64,000 nucleotides of DNA, from the NCBI GenBank assembly GCA_021234155.1, contig JAJEKV010000053.1:5490488-5554487 (forward strand). The letters run 5' to 3'. The notes beneath the pieces are model-generated. The model searched no databases, had not been told where the DNA came from, and saw only the letters and a program-made list of their open reading frames with translations. Every line of letters starts with the position of its first letter. Position 1 is the first letter of the stretch. The DNA is from Isoetes taiwanensis. Taxonomy: Eukaryota > Streptophyta > Lycopodiopsida > Isoetales > Isoetaceae. Below are positions 41,805-55,050 of the stretch, piece after piece. The translations under genes were made by a program, and so were the position numbers.

Positions 41805-44324
41805 TTAATGAAAGTGTTGCCCTCCTCGAATCTTGGTGTTGGTATCGACCCTACAGACATGTTTGCCCTCCAAGTCTTTGCCCACATCCATTCCTCTGGC
41901 CCGGGAGATTATGTCCTTGTCCACACCTATTTCGACCATTTCTCGAATGATCCTAGCCTTGTCTATGGCCTTATCCCCGTCATGCTGAGGTCCAAAATGT
42001 GCTGCTGCATAATTGACCCAACCTTGTGTGTCCAATCTCATAGAATACCTGGGGCCAATATCAGCGTGTGGCTGTGACTCACTCTCCCTGTTGACCAAGT
42101 CCCAGGTCTTCAATGGTGACCTGATTGTACTAATGGAGTTTGGGATAGGTCTGACCAGAGGCAGGAAGCCTTCTATGCTAACATCCTGCACACCAGCAAT
42201 GTCTCCCGAGCATAAGTGGGTATCTTCCAAGCTGCACATAACATGCACTTCATCTTCACTGTCATGGGCAATTGCATGATCACTCATAACCGATGTGGTC
42301 AATCCACTAACCTGCTGACCTTCAGGTTCCATGGTGAATGCTGTTTTCACTATTGGATCCCTGATTGGACTCAACCCTTGCCTTATTCTCATTCTGTTTC
42401 TAACCTCTAACCTTTTGCTTCTCACCTCATCACTCATTGGCCTCTGAAAGCTAAAGACTGCAGCCACTCTTGAAATGCCCCTGGGGTACATGAGTGCTCT
42501 AAGTCTAGCAGCAGAGGCTTCAAATTCTGCTTCAGCCTTCTTCCTATTTTCCCTTTCTTCCCTATTCTGTTGAGCTCTCTTGGCAGCCTCTTGCCTTTCC
42601 AATTTCCTTCTTGTAGTTTCGAGTTTCCTGGCAGCAACTTGCTCATTCTTTAGTCTTGCACCCTTCTAGCCCTTTCAGCAGCCAAGGCCTCACAGAAGCC
42701 ATCACTAGAGATGTGCACCCTTCCACTTAGGTCTGGGATTAAACCTCGATTCCTTGCCCTCGTGGCCTGAGACTGTTGCATGCAGGCCTGTGATGTCCTC
42801 ACGTCTGTAGGGAGCTGCACACATGCATGTGCTGTTCCCATGTCACCAGATGGCTCCACATGCTGTTGTGCAGGTCTTAAGGTTGCATCAATGGCCTCAC
42901 GGTTCCCATCTCGTGCGCCTTCATCATAAGATGGATGCACATCATGGCTTACAATGTCCACATTGTCAGCTACATGTACATGCTCACCAATAGGCTGCTG
43001 GCCACCTTGCTCACCAACTGGGCCTGGTGCCTCCCATAATTGTTGCAAGTCAGCCATGTTGAATTGCTCCAATTCCTCATCCTCCAAGTTGGCTGCATCT
43101 TCTTGGCCTCCACTTTGCATAACCCGCTCTATGGGCACTCTACCAAACCTGCCACTTTCCTGGCCTGGCTTAACCTTGTCCGAGTTGAATGGCCAAATCC
43201 CAGTTGCTCTAAACCCTGCCTTCATGTTGCTAGGTGTCAGCCCTGATTCAATGGCCTGTGAAATGAGCTCTGCAATGTCCTCCCTCTTCGGCTCTGTCCT
43301 CCTCCCTTTGCTAACCATGTAAGAAGATCTCAATCTTTTGAAGGCTGCCTTGAATGGTGCAAAACATGCAACATCCAAAAGTTGTAACCTATGTGATGTG
43401 TGGGGTGGAAGTAGGGCAAAATGTATGCCCATTTCTTTAGCTGCCAAAATAACTTCCAGCTCCACATGGCTGCCATGGCCATCCAATATTATCAGGTGTG
43501 GCCTTGATGGAGATACACCACCAGGAACCCTAACAACAAAATGTGACAACCAAGACTTGAACAATTCTGTTGTCATCCAGGCCGAGGGCTGGACAGCTTG
43601 AATTGCCCCTTCCTCACATCTGGCAATGTTATCTTGCCTCATCCGAGTACCCTTGAAGATGTATAAATTAGGTATCTTAAACCCTTCAGCATTTACACAT
43701 ACCAGTATTGTAACCCATTCCCTATTGTTCATAACAATCTCGTTTACCCTGTTCTTCCCTTTCCTACCTATGATCTTCATGCCCTTCACCTTCCCAGCTT
43801 TGATGCCAGTCTCATCAGCATTCCAGATCCTAGAGGCCGGGAAATCGAACTCGTCATAGATTTGTCTCAGACCAGCATAGAAGTTATCCAGATTCTCTTG
43901 TGTCATAGCACGAGCTCGAGCAATATCTAATGTCCCTGCACTTCTTAATGCAACCTCTGGATGCCTTTGTTTGAACAGACCGCCATTTACTTTCACGAAC
44001 CCCGCGAAAGTCTGAGTTGCCCCCCTCCATAGCCATCTATGCTGCCCTTTCTTTGACAGCCGAGAGAGTAACCCCCATTCCCTGCTCGGCTCTGGAGAGT
44101 GCCCAGTTGACTAACTCTTCCTCTTGTAGAGTCGTTAGAATTTGTGGATTACCAGTCTGCTTATGAGTTATACGGCCATATAGCCAGTCCCTTATTGTTG
44201 ATTCCGGGATTCCAGACCTTCTAGATGCCTCTCTAACAGATATACTATACTCACTTACCTCATCCAAGATGTCTGCCATTTGATCTTCAGTCCACTGCCC
44301 TCGTTTGCTTGGCCTCCTTGGCAT
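41805..44324 (-). pseudogene. pogo/Tigger-like transposase, recently broken
   Basis: The N-terminus (44324-44037) is a psq-type helix-turn-helix: ISVREASRRSGIPESTIRDW. The DDE_1 catalytic core (43996-42650) has IWNADETG, LIILDGHGSH and LLDVACFAPFKAAFK, giving a D-D-D triad as in pogo. It is preceded by GGLFKQRHPEVALRS. A coiled-coil tail follows (42602-41805; ERQEAAKRAQQNREERENRK). Three lesions separate these parts: an in-frame TAG near 44044, a one-base shift near 44000 and another near 42655. The segments otherwise align without loss, so inactivation is probably recent. An upstream in-frame extension on the minus strand (from about 44450) begins MVFTRGQRGDDGEASN and is interrupted by a stop. 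Confidence 0.85.
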
Positions 44325-44639
44325 TGTGGGAGATGCAGCACTGATTTGTGGTGGCCGACGCTTCCTCCTTGGCGCAGTAACTCATTTCCTTGATGTAGGT
44401 ACTCTATTACTGGCTTCACCATCGTCCCCTCTCTGACCTCTTGTGAAAACCATGTCTGTGATCGTGCTCCTCACAGCCTGATATCGATAAGCTTGAAATT
44501 TGAAAGTTGAAAATGCCTTTTATTCTGTTGGGAGCCATAGCGGGAGCTTGGTATTCAAATTGGGCTTGGATAATCGAGTGCTCTGGAATGGGCGCGAATT
44601 CAAGCAAGGGGCATTGAATTCTACTTTCGAATCGATATG

Positions 44640-45031
44640 ATCAGTATTCTTAACGTAGACATGAGTGTGAACATCTGTTCCACAATTGTGGACACCAATT
44701 ACACGACAGCGGGAAGCAGGGCTTCACGCAATGCGGAGCTCTGTTGCACAACTATGGAGAACAGATGCACCACAACTGGCAACTGGGCTAACGCATCGCG
44801 TAGCTCTGTCGCAGTTGCACAACAGCGGGGCAGAGGGCTAACGCATAACGACCAGGCCATAACGGCCACAGGACGTCCACATAACGTCAATGGGTCACAC
44901 GCGTGGTGAAGCCGAGCCTCCAACATATGGTAGAAGGGCCAGTCGGCATGACATATGGCGATGTCGCGTGGGTGCGATAGGAGGGTGAATCGTGCTCCGA
45001 GGGACAGTCACGATAGGAGGCAACCATACCC
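44640..45031. other. Subterminal region of the pogo-like element
   Basis: It contains the repeated word GGCTAACGCAT (44786 and 44838) and several CACAACnnnnG words. No frame is supported. It is upstream of the transposase and may hold its promoter. Confidence 0.4.
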
Positions 45032-45033
45032 TA

Positions 45034-48000
45034 GCGTACAACTAGCAAAAAGGCACGCCAGGGGCTGTTGCTGAGTTATGCAATGTAATGAAGGTTTTTA
45101 AATGATGTTCTTGCATTGTAGGTATCGGTATTTGTTTTATGTTAATACATTTGCGACTAGTAAAAACGTATTCTTTGAGATGTATAAGGTGTAGGATTAC
45201 GTAGGGTATCCAATCATAGGTTAGATCTACTATATTGAAAAACCATCTTTTATGTATGTACATATTTTGTACGATGTATTTGAATTTTGAGATGTCGTAG
45301 TAGTATGTCTTATTATCCCCTTGATATTGAATTTTAGTAAGGTAGAAGATGCACCTAGAAATTAATCATGCTTGGACACTTGTTGTACGTTAAAATATTG
45401 CTTTATAAGTTAAATCCTAATGGTGATTTATACAGGTATGGCAATGTTGCTCTGTAGGTTTTTTTGTGTCCATATCATTTTTCTACATTTATTTGGACAT
45501 TTGTTGTTTCGTTCCGCATATGAATTTTTAAGTATGTATATGCATATGGATATCGTGCTTATTGATGTCTATTCTTAAATTTGAATGTGAAAGGTTCCTT
45601 AAGATTTCAAATATAAGTTCTGCTAAATCATGTCTGATCTAATTATACATCCTCTTAAAATAGTAGAAAAACATTTTAGAAAGACTATAAGAAACTTGCA
45701 CTTCCGCCTCACAAATTACCTGTTCTGCCATCAATATGGATAGAAGCCCGCAAATCGAAAATTTGCCGAAAAATGCATGGAGTCAGAAGATTGTAGCTAG
45801 ATTTGTTTGATAAGTACAAGGCATTGACTTATCACTCTGAGTAGAGCAAAGAAACTAATTTGTCCTACCCCATTACTCCACATCTACATAAACACAATGC
45901 TTTATCAGTTTATAAAAAATTGTCCATTATAAGTCTATCAGCCCTTCAATATATTCCCTAGTATATCTTGATCTCACATAGTTATCTCAATAGATTATGT
46001 TAAAACTTAATGCATCTGTCTGCAGTGCCTCCCTTCCATCAAAATTACTTTGTAGCTTCCAGGTGATCGTCAAAGCAATGCTGATAAAAGGTCCTGTTAG
46101 ATCTGCTTGTCATATACTCCTATCTCATTGCATGATAAGATAATGGTGCTATCCAATGCAACATCGTTCTTGTTCAAATACAGGAGGGTCCATCCTAATG
46201 ACGTGGAACTGACACGTGGATAGGCTAAGAAAATACCCAGTGGGTCCCTATAGCATTCAAGAGTAATTGCTCCTATGTTATAGCAATTGCATCTATTCAC
46301 TCTGAAAACACTAAAGTGTCATTTCAAACTAGGAAGACAAGGCTTTGACGAGTGAAGGTAGGGAGAAACTAGAAATGGGGGCAGAGGAACAAGTTAGATA
46401 CGGAACAACTTCAGATAACAATAAAAAGTGACATCCCGAGCACATCATCACATCGTATCATCATTTGAGAATTGAGATAAATGGCTATAAACGTATTCCT
46501 TAACATTCCCTTATCATCCAGACTCTATAAGTAGGACAAATAGCTAAGTCTGTGTACTTGTACGAGAGACTATCTACAAAGTGTTGGATAGGCGTTCAAG
46601 ACAAGGCAACATGAGCAGAAGGGAAATGAAAAGTTGAAAAATGAATCCAAAGATAAGCACATTAGAACACTAACTATTAGAATAGGACAACGAGCCAAGC
46701 ATATTTTTTCTATTCATTTGAATAGCCATACAAAGATCAACCCAAGGTAAAAAAGGCCAACCCAGGTAAACAAACCAATAACACATTGAAACAATGAAAC
46801 GTTACCTCAATGTTCCAGAATCTACTGTTAATAAGAACCTTGATCTTCTGGAAGTAACTAAAACCACATTACCTAACTTGCATACATGCCTTGAACTGCT
46901 ACCCTGCAATGCAGGAAGCACAGACTGCTAAGGTAAGCCCATAGAAAAGATAGGCACATATATATCTAACAAAGAGCTTACTACATAGTTGTAATACAAG
47001 CTATTGAATTATGCATAGTACATCAAAATGAAAATGCTACAACTATGAGTTTGAAGATTAAATGCAAACCGCTAATAGTAGGGACAAAACAACCCATCAA
47101 TTGACAGACAGTAGACAATTGAGGGATTTAGTCTGATAATCTGTGTAGTATAAACCAAGACTTATGTAGTATAAACCAAGACTTGTACTGCTTGGCAAGA
47201 AAAGAAGGAAATCAAAGCGTTGCAAACGACCAAGAGCATAACCACACAATCGGAAATGGTCGGGACGATATTAGGAAAAAGTAGATGACAACAACCCAGC
47301 AGACAGGAAAGGAGTCCAACTTATAACGAAAGATTGCATGGCCAGACAGTACTATTTTACTAGTCACAAATCTTAGTACAAGAAGAAAGGACCGAAATCA
47401 GGATAGAAGAACTTGGAAGCCAAGAAGCTATTTTGATCCCTGATCCTTCATGCTCGTGAAATGTTCTACCTATGCTCCATTTGTTTTCAGCTTCGGAAAT
47501 TACTAAATCATAAAACTCAGGAACTTATTTATTTATCTCTATCAAAGGCCTTGCTGGTCTTTTCTTTGCCTTTGCATGTTTTCTCAAGTCCTAAATTGTA
47601 TGTGCATCAAACCATTTTGCAGCTATATGCTGATATCATGACTGTATAAGATATGACATCATGCCTAAGCAGGTATTGAACACCATTTCAGCTTCCTTCA
47701 AACATGCACATTTCCGGACAGCTACAAAAGCCTATTTGTCACATGCATCTAGTATGCCAATAAAAGTTAATAAAAGTTACTTCATCGGGGACCAAACCAT
47801 CTAGACATATATGGTAAAAATATTAAAGAGCACCATCTACATGCCCATATTGAGCACATATTCTAATCATGGTATATTGAGCAGGGCGACTATCCGAGGA
47901 ACCTGGTTGCTAACTGAGATATAGCATCGGCAAGAAAATGTGACTGAAAATGGATACCTCTGTGGGCAAAGGATATGGAGAAGAAAGAATAACTCCTCGA

Positions 48001-48200
48001 TTTCAATATGATGGTGCTTGAAACTTGAAGAAAAAACGTGGATTAAGCAAAGGCAAAAACTTTAAGTCAAGACACCAGCCTAAAGAACCAGAATAAATTA
48101 CCTAAAATTGAAGCTGAAGCTCCAGCCTGTCATCAGTCAAGGAATATCTCATGAGATGCATGAGATATTTGAAGCATGCGATAGATGATGATAAATGATC
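45034..48200. other. Long AT-rich stretch without genes
   Basis: No coding frame with motifs was found on either strand. A short direct duplication (ATGTAGTATAAACCAAGACTT) lies at 47140-47185. ACACGTGGATAGGCTA occurs at 46214 and again at 48905. This could be a long intron or 3' region of the carrier gene whose exon is at 48284. Confidence 0.4.
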
Positions 48201-48283
48201 AGAGTTTATCAGTTTGTCCAGCCATCAACTATGCTGATAAATGATCATTAACCACATAAACAAAGATCTGCTGCATTCATTAC

Positions 48284-48416
48284 CTGAAATAAGTAAGACC
48301 TTCAGGCGTTCAAGAGGAGCTACAGCTGTCTTTGCAAATCCCCCAGCAACACCACCAGCAATAAGTTCTTTGATATAAACAGGCAAGTTATCCGTTATTG
48401 TCAAATTACTCAGCAT
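48284..48416 (-). CDS. First coding exon of a mitochondrial carrier family protein (partial)
   Basis: The exon encodes [20 protein letters not shown], then [14 protein letters not shown]. This is the first transmembrane helix of a mitochondrial carrier with the P-x-(D/E)-x-x-(K/R) signature (PLERLK). The wording is closest to ADP/ATP- or CoA-type plant carriers. A GT donor follows at 48283. A likely 5' non-coding exon lies near 48630-48720, with a GTAAGT donor at 48630 on the minus strand. I did not find the remaining exons (usually five more helices) toward 45 kb. It is therefore either a gene with very long introns extending past the pogo-like element, or a fragment. Confidence 0.55.
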
Positions 48417-49446
48417 TAGAAAGGAAAAAGGAGAGCAGAAGACTCATGAAACTAAGGATCAATGCAAATGAAGAAATGGGTAGGACCAAGAATAGAAAAC
48501 CAAGCTTTTGGGGTAACTCCGGAAGAAAACAGAGATGAAAGCGGAGGGTAGGCTAGAGAAACAAGTTCTTAATGGCGGCCAGATATTTTTTTAGTGCAAA
48601 AATATGAGGTCAAATTATGGACGTACTTACGTAAAGAAGGCCATGGCTGAGCATTCCCAGGGTCCTGCACACCGTAATGGAGTCCTCTTCCCACAAATGC
48701 GTGGCCTGTTCAAAAAAGATAGTGTAAATTATGGCATGTAGAATGGAAAACTAGAAGGAAGAATGCTCACAGCACGAGACGTCTTTTCGTATCCCAGTGT
48801 TCAAATTTCAGGCCTTATCTAATTTTCACGACTGTAGATTCATAAAATTATAGATCCGACGGTTTTAGGTATGGCCACATCAAATTTTGTTGATGTGGAA
48901 GAGACACGTGGATAGGCTAGAATTCCAAAAAAGGCCGCAGGCTTGATTAGGCTGGCGTGCTAAAAAATATGGTTTTTCAACTTGAAAACTTTAACAAATT
49001 TGTTATGAGTAAAAATATTATTCATAAAAAAAAACACTGGTAAGCCACATCTATGTAGGATGTTTTGCTCGTGTATGCAGTAATTATTTAGAAAAAATGG
49101 ATTAGATCAGAACCGTCAATCTGCCTAACGTTATAGAAAGTTGAGCACGCGGCACTGTTTCCCTGCTCCGGTCACGCCGAGCTATGGCCTCTCCACTTCT
49201 TCCGTTGCATGCTTTTCTAAGCTTCCACGCGGAGCATTTTGCTTCTTCAAAGGCGGTAATTTCTAACGATTCTCGTTCACTTATTATATGGGTTCTGATG
49301 GATTTTGTAGATGCTGCTGAAACTCTGGTACTTGAGTTGTTAAGTTCGTTCAATCTATTCTTCTTGACAATAAGGTACGGCTGAAATAGCTTGTGTGTGG
49401 AAAAGAAATTAATCCCGAACATTGGGTTTAGATTGAAATTTTTAAA

Positions 49447-51781
49447 ATGGAAGAAGACAATTTAATGGGGGAACTTCTTCTTGGTTCAAGTAATAGACAT
49501 CCACAGCTGAAAAGCATTTCTCATGGACTCGATGCTTCAAGAGATAGGGATTATGAGACTCTGATCCAAATTGAAGAAAACAATGTAAATATGGAACATG
49601 GGCAGGAAAAGGTTTTTCTGGATGCCTATTGCTTATTGGAAGATTCAGAACCAGGTAGGTTAGAGACAATGGTGTCTGATATGGGTATCATGCCAGATGA
49701 TCCTAACTTAATTTGTAGCTCATGCAAGAGACGAAAGAAGCTCTTAATAAAAGCAGGCTCTGCGCCTGCAATGCTTTCTATGACCAGGTTGAGCAATGCA
49801 TTAAAGAAACATGACCTATCTCCCATGCCGCCTATTATTTGGCAGGCAAGCATGGGGATTTTTGCATATCTTATCGTAGGAATTGCTATATATATGTGGA
49901 AGGTGGATGAGTTTTCTGGAAAATCTACTGTTGTGCCAATAGATGCGTTCTACTTCTGTATCGTGACAATGTGCACCATTGGCTATGGTGATATTGCACC
50001 CATGACTCCTTCTGCCAAACTTTTCTCATGCTTATTTGTGATGATTGGCTTTGGGTTCATTGATTATCTTTTGAGTGGTTTGGTAGCATATGCATTAGAT
50101 AAACGGGAACTTATTGTTCTTAACACAGCCGATGGAAGTCTGAAAATAGCTAAGAATCATCTTGTTGATGGTAAAAGTGAGCACATGCGCACACGGATGA
50201 AAGTTGGGCTTGCATTAGGGATTGTGATTGCCTGTGTTGCGGTTGGGACGACAGTAATGCATCATCAAGAAAGCCTAGACTGGTTGGATGCATTTTATTT
50301 GTCATGTATGTCAGTAACAACAGTAGGATATGGGGATCATGCATTTAAGAGTAAACATGGGCGACTTTTTGCATCAATCTGGCTGTTTGTTAGCACATTG
50401 GCAGTTGCTCGTTCGTTTCTATATCTGGCTGAAGCGCATGTTGATCAAAGGCGTAGAATGATAGCAAAATGGGTTTTGGAACGCAAGTTGACGGTGCATG
50501 ATATGGTTGCGGCCGACCTTGACCACGAAGGATTTATCAGGTTCTTAATAGCTTAGATTGATCATTTCAGTGATTCTTTTGTTTTCATGTCAAGTTCAGT
50601 TCTTTTGGCAAATTTTAGATCTGCCTTCAGCCTTTGGACAAGCATAATTATTTGCTAGTTTTCTGAAATGTCACAGCCTCCTAGAAGGAAAATGTAGATG
50701 CAAAGTATTTCGGTGCTAGATTCTGAATTTAGTCTTCCCAACTTGTTTGGCTTCTCTGACACACCATGTAATTTTCATGTGATATGAATGGATTGTACGA
50801 GTTGGTTGTGGAAAGGTTGTTAGCATTTATGGTGAATCATTATCAAGCAAATTCAAAAATTTCTTAAAGCTGAAGAAATACCAGATACACGGATGCATTG
50901 GACACCATATCCTAGAAATTTTATATGTCCAACTTGTTTATATATGTCTTTTATTGTAGGTAAGATGGTTGCCTAGCTAAGAGAAATGGTTATGAACCTT
51001 TCATGCTGCTTAGAAAAGAAGAGCAAATGTTTTGTAATACTACGGCTAACCACACACATGCTAAGCCACATTTTTAGCCTATTATAGTTCCTTATTAATA
51101 TGGCTTGGCTTATCTTAGAAAGAAAGAAACTTCCATTTCGTCCAATTTAGAAGAAAGAGGTGAACATCAAAGATCACATGCTGTTTGAGATTTTGGGGAG
51201 GGAAGGTTTCCTTCAATAATATGTTATTATTTTAATACAGCCTTTCATAGTTCTCGTTACAAGTCTAATATAATAGACATGAGCAAAAAATTGGAGTTCC
51301 TTTTTGTGCCCAAACGCTACACATTGTGTTCATTGAAGTGTCACATTGGGCCTGGTCCCAAGTAAAACATGCCATGGTTCCTACTTGGTGAGAGCTTTCC
51401 TGAGTCATTGCTGTACTTACTTCAAATATATGGCAGCCTCTATAGTAATACTTACTTGAAGGATCGTTGTAGTTAATTTATCTGTAGGATTGCAATTTTG
51501 TGTTTCTGTTTTCGTTTAACTTATATGGTCTGTCCTGTATAATCCTAGAGCTAAAATTCTCTTCCGTGCCTATTTTGAGAGTGTTGATCATTTTGCTATA
51601 GCTCTTCCATTCGTCTACTTATTTGTTTTGTTGTTTGTCAAACAGCAAATCTGACTACGTGGTATACAAGCTGAAGGAGATGGGTAAGGTCAAGGAAAAG
51701 GACATACTTGAAATTTGTAGGCATTTTAATCAGTTGCAGATTTCAGGAAAAATACGAGGGAAATCAACTTTACTCTATTGA
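49447..51781 (+). CDS. Tandem-pore K+ channel (TPK/KCO type)
   Basis: Two exons (49447-50540 and 51646-51781; GT-AG intron of 1105 bp, joined in phase) give a 409-residue protein. There are four transmembrane segments and two pore loops: TIGYGD at residues 177-182 and TVGYGD at 292-297. The cytosolic N-terminus contains RRKKLLIKAGSAPAML, a degraded version of the 14-3-3-binding site of TPK1. The C-terminus has an EF-hand-like loop DLDHEGFISKSDYVVYKLKE split by the intron, and a second weaker one (FNQLQISGKIRGK). TPK channels are voltage-independent, K+-selective and usually vacuolar. Both filters are intact, so it is probably functional. The first ATG of the frame is used; a short frame at 49184-49384 lies upstream, probably in the 5' untranslated region. 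Confidence 0.93.
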
Positions 51782-52970
51782 ACAAGTCATCAATACAATC
51801 TTTCTTAGAACGACCTTGCTTGTTTGTGTTGAGATTGAATGGGCATTTTGCTAAGAAGAAGATAATGTTCTGGGTTGTCTTCGTGTGTTTTGTCCCCTCA
51901 TCTGGTAAAATTTCAAAGCGAGGGTGATGAGGATCTTCAGCTGGTATTTCCAGTCCTCTGGCATTTGATCAAGGATCTTCAGCTTGTATTTGTATCAGGC
52001 ATATTTGATCTGTTTAGTGTGATGATCGTGAAACTCGAGTGCAATACCGCTAACCTAATCTCGCCTTTCATTTGTTTGCAACTTTGTCGCGTTTATCGCC
52101 AAATCTCGAGGTGGAATCTGGATCAAACGTTGGATCTGGACCCTAAATTTAAAATACCTTAAATTTAAAATACGATGCGTATAAAAATATGCTTAGACCC
52201 TAAACCAGAAAAACACAATATGCAAGACACTTGTCAAAACATAAACAATATAAAAACAAGGTGTTGTGCATGGAGGGTTGCCCTCCATAGTCGGAGAGTG
52301 AAGTGGTTTCAATCATACTTCAAAGTTATGTTTTTACAATGAATCAAAATTGCTAAAACAATAGAATACTGATACCATGACTTTTTAGGAATTGGCCTGA
52401 AGAAATCTTTGGTGCTCGACATAGAACAAGTATTGCAGAAGCATAAGGACAAGTCTAATAGAGCAGAGAATGGAAATACATGTTTTGCTCCTTAAAGACC
52501 TTTGATCTGTTTTTTGTGCTCGGGAGGAGGAAAACATGGAGCATTGTTGTGTGAAGATGCTGATGCGAATGAAGTTAAAGAAATAGTGTATGAATCATTC
52601 TCCCTATATAATTATGATGTTTTGGTCAGAACATTGTGCATATTTAAATATATAAGATTTACAACCCTGGTCTAGACCTTTTTACACTGCATCCTAAAAT
52701 ATGAATGCCACATTTTGTATATGACAGCGTTTGTGACTCCAGAGCAAAAAATGCAACACATAAAGTATAAGTTGTTTTTACATTGGAAGATGGATGTTTT
52801 AGTCTTATATAACTACCAAATACTAGGGTAAGTCCCCGCTATTAGAAAAGACTCCATTGCCCTTAAATGGAACCACTCAACTTATTTAAGTCTAAATGAG
52901 TCGTCTTAGTCTCTTTTGCTTAAGTGGCAGACTTCTATGATTGTCGTAAGATTAAGACAATAATGAAAAG
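51782..52970. other. Spacer without recognisable gene
   Basis: It probably holds the TPK 3' untranslated sequence at its start. GGATCTTCAGCT(G/T)GTATTT occurs twice (51931 and 51973). Nothing else is evident. Confidence 0.4.
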
Positions 52971-52976
52971 GGTGCT

Positions 52977-55050
52977 TTAGCCGAGGAAAAATCTCATTGA
53001 TTTAGTACTTTGGTATTGGGTGATAGGGAAGATACATAGCATATGAAAGAACATTAACTTAGCAATTGCATAGTATATCTTGATGACATGGGAAAGTTGC
53101 AAGATGCTGTGAGCAGCCAGCATATGTTTGATGAGCTGAAGAGGATGAATGTCCAGTTGCTCATTAGATTGGTACAAATTCTTAGCTTCAATAAAATGGC
53201 CAGCACGACCCAGAAGAGCAAAGCTAGTATGATGCACAAAAGTTTGTAACATCATAAACACTCCATAATTTGCAAGTAGTACCAAAGCCCTTCATTTACT
53301 TGACCTGCCCGACTACGTGCGGCAAGTATACTGGCAAATGAGCCTTCATTTGGTTTCAGGCCATTCTTTTGCATGTTTTCAAAACATTCAAAGGCAAGGA
53401 CACTATACACTATTTTGTGTGTATCCTACAACCATTGCATTCGAAGAGACTATGCTTGGATTTGGCAACTGTTCGAAGCCTTTGCAAGCATCCTGGAAAC
53501 TTCCACAGTTAAAATACATATTGACTAAAAAGCTGCCCAAGGCATTTGACTGGATGCCAAAACTGGTAACTTGATTATGAGTGTGCCTACGATGTTCAAT
53601 TGCTCCTCTGTCAGCAAAAGCTTTCAAGGCACTTAAAATTGTAACTTCCATTTGACACTAGACAATCTTTCTACATCTTTCCATAACACTCAGAGCAGGA
53701 AGACATTCTTGATGTTGTGCATACCTTGCATTCCATGATATCACGTCCCAATTTTGTAAACTGTCAAATACTTTGTGGGCTTCCTTTAAGCTTCCACATT
53801 TCCTATGCATGTCAATCATGGTGTTATAGAAGACAACATCTGCTCAAGCTTACTCTGAATAATCTGGAATTGACTCCAATGATTTGTTCATCAACAGGCC
53901 TATGCATCTGTAGTGCCCGTATACAAGCACATGCATCCAAGACTCCAGAGAAGGTTATCTGTTTCGTTTGATGCCTTCATTGTGCATAGACGCTAAACAT
54001 CCAAGAAAGAGAAGACAATTCCACAATCTCAGCATAGAGTGCTATGCTTGCACTTCAAGATACAACACACCTATTTGGCAACTTATCAAAGACCGCATGT
54101 GCCTCTTCTAAGCTTCCGCATTTGACATACGTAGCCAACAAACTACTTCCCACAACAATGTTAGGTTGAAGTCCAAAACTTGTAATCTAGATATGGAACA
54201 ACCCTGCCATATTGTATTACCCCTATGGTTGAACATGCTTTCAAACTACTTAGACATGTCACTTTATTGGGCAGAATGCCACCAACTTGCATATTCCCAA
54301 AACATTTCAGAGCAGAAAAACTCTTCTCATTTCATGCATATCTAGTATTTTGATTTCACATGTTGTAGAAGCTCTTCTCTGCCTCCTGTAAACTCCCACA
54401 TTTAAAATACAAATCAATTAGCGCGTAACGAGAAAAAACATCATATTTAAGTTTAGACTGCAACATTTGACCATGAATTGCCTTGCATCAGGGCTGCACT
54501 TTTGAACATGCTTTTGGAACAATCAAAACTGTACTTATCTTTCCGCGGACATGTCATTTATGTTCTGTAGTGCAATTCGATTGCACCCTCTACTTCCCCA
54601 AGATGCACAATATCTAAATAATTGCACTCGATGAATAAGCACTTGTCTTTGCAATTTTATCAAGTACACGATATCCTTCAACTAAACTTCCATCATGAGC
54701 AAACAAGTGGATAAGGTGATCCATCAAAACAGCAAGTGAGTCCAGTCTATTGTGAATTATAGAGGAATGCAGCAGTGTACCTCCCACCGGGTCTTTTCTC
54801 ATCTGGCAATCCTTTACTAACCCATATGCATCCCCCCGACTGATGAAAGTCTTCTTTATGTACCCAAATGGTACATCAACAAATCAGATGTGAGGTTCAA
54901 AACAGTCCAAATTGTACCTTGTAGTGCTCCATCTTCCCTGATAATGGCAGTATTATATACTGCAAAACTAGTGTTTAATCCAACTTCGTTCTCCTTTCCT
55001 TTCAACAAAGCACTTAACCTTGGCAAGAACTTTTGCAATGCATGCATTTA
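52977..55050 (-). pseudogene. Decayed PLS-type PPR gene, second copy
   Basis: The minus strand reads PPR fragments in several frames. They are LGRAGHFIEAKNLYQS (C-terminal E-like part, near 53180-53230), SNALGSFLVNMYFNCGSFQD with SNAMVVGYTQNSV (53403-53560), and LLHSSIIHNRLDSLAVLMDH (near 54700-54770). No frame is long enough to encode the protein. The upstream end near 55.8 kb has the palindromic GGTATAT/ATATACC block and GAGGGTTTGCCC shared with the first PPR pseudogene at 2.1 kb. Confidence 0.7.

Larger units (their letters stand above)
40022..45031. mobile_element. pogo/Tigger-type DNA transposon, 5.0 kb, complete ends
   Basis: The left end GGGTATGGTTGCC (40022-40034) and the right end GGCAACCATACCC (45019-45031) are perfect 13-base inverted repeats, with weaker similarity further in. 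Each is bordered by TA (40020-40021 and 45032-45033), the target duplication of the IS630/Tc1/mariner superfamily. Inside are a broken pogo-like transposase on the minus strand and a small spliced gene on the plus strand, arranged convergently. This layout of two opposed genes is unusual for a pogo element. Confidence 0.75.

Noticed and set aside
42954-43859. Several plus-strand frames of 68-122 codons
   Set aside because: Antisense shadows of the pogo-like transposase core.
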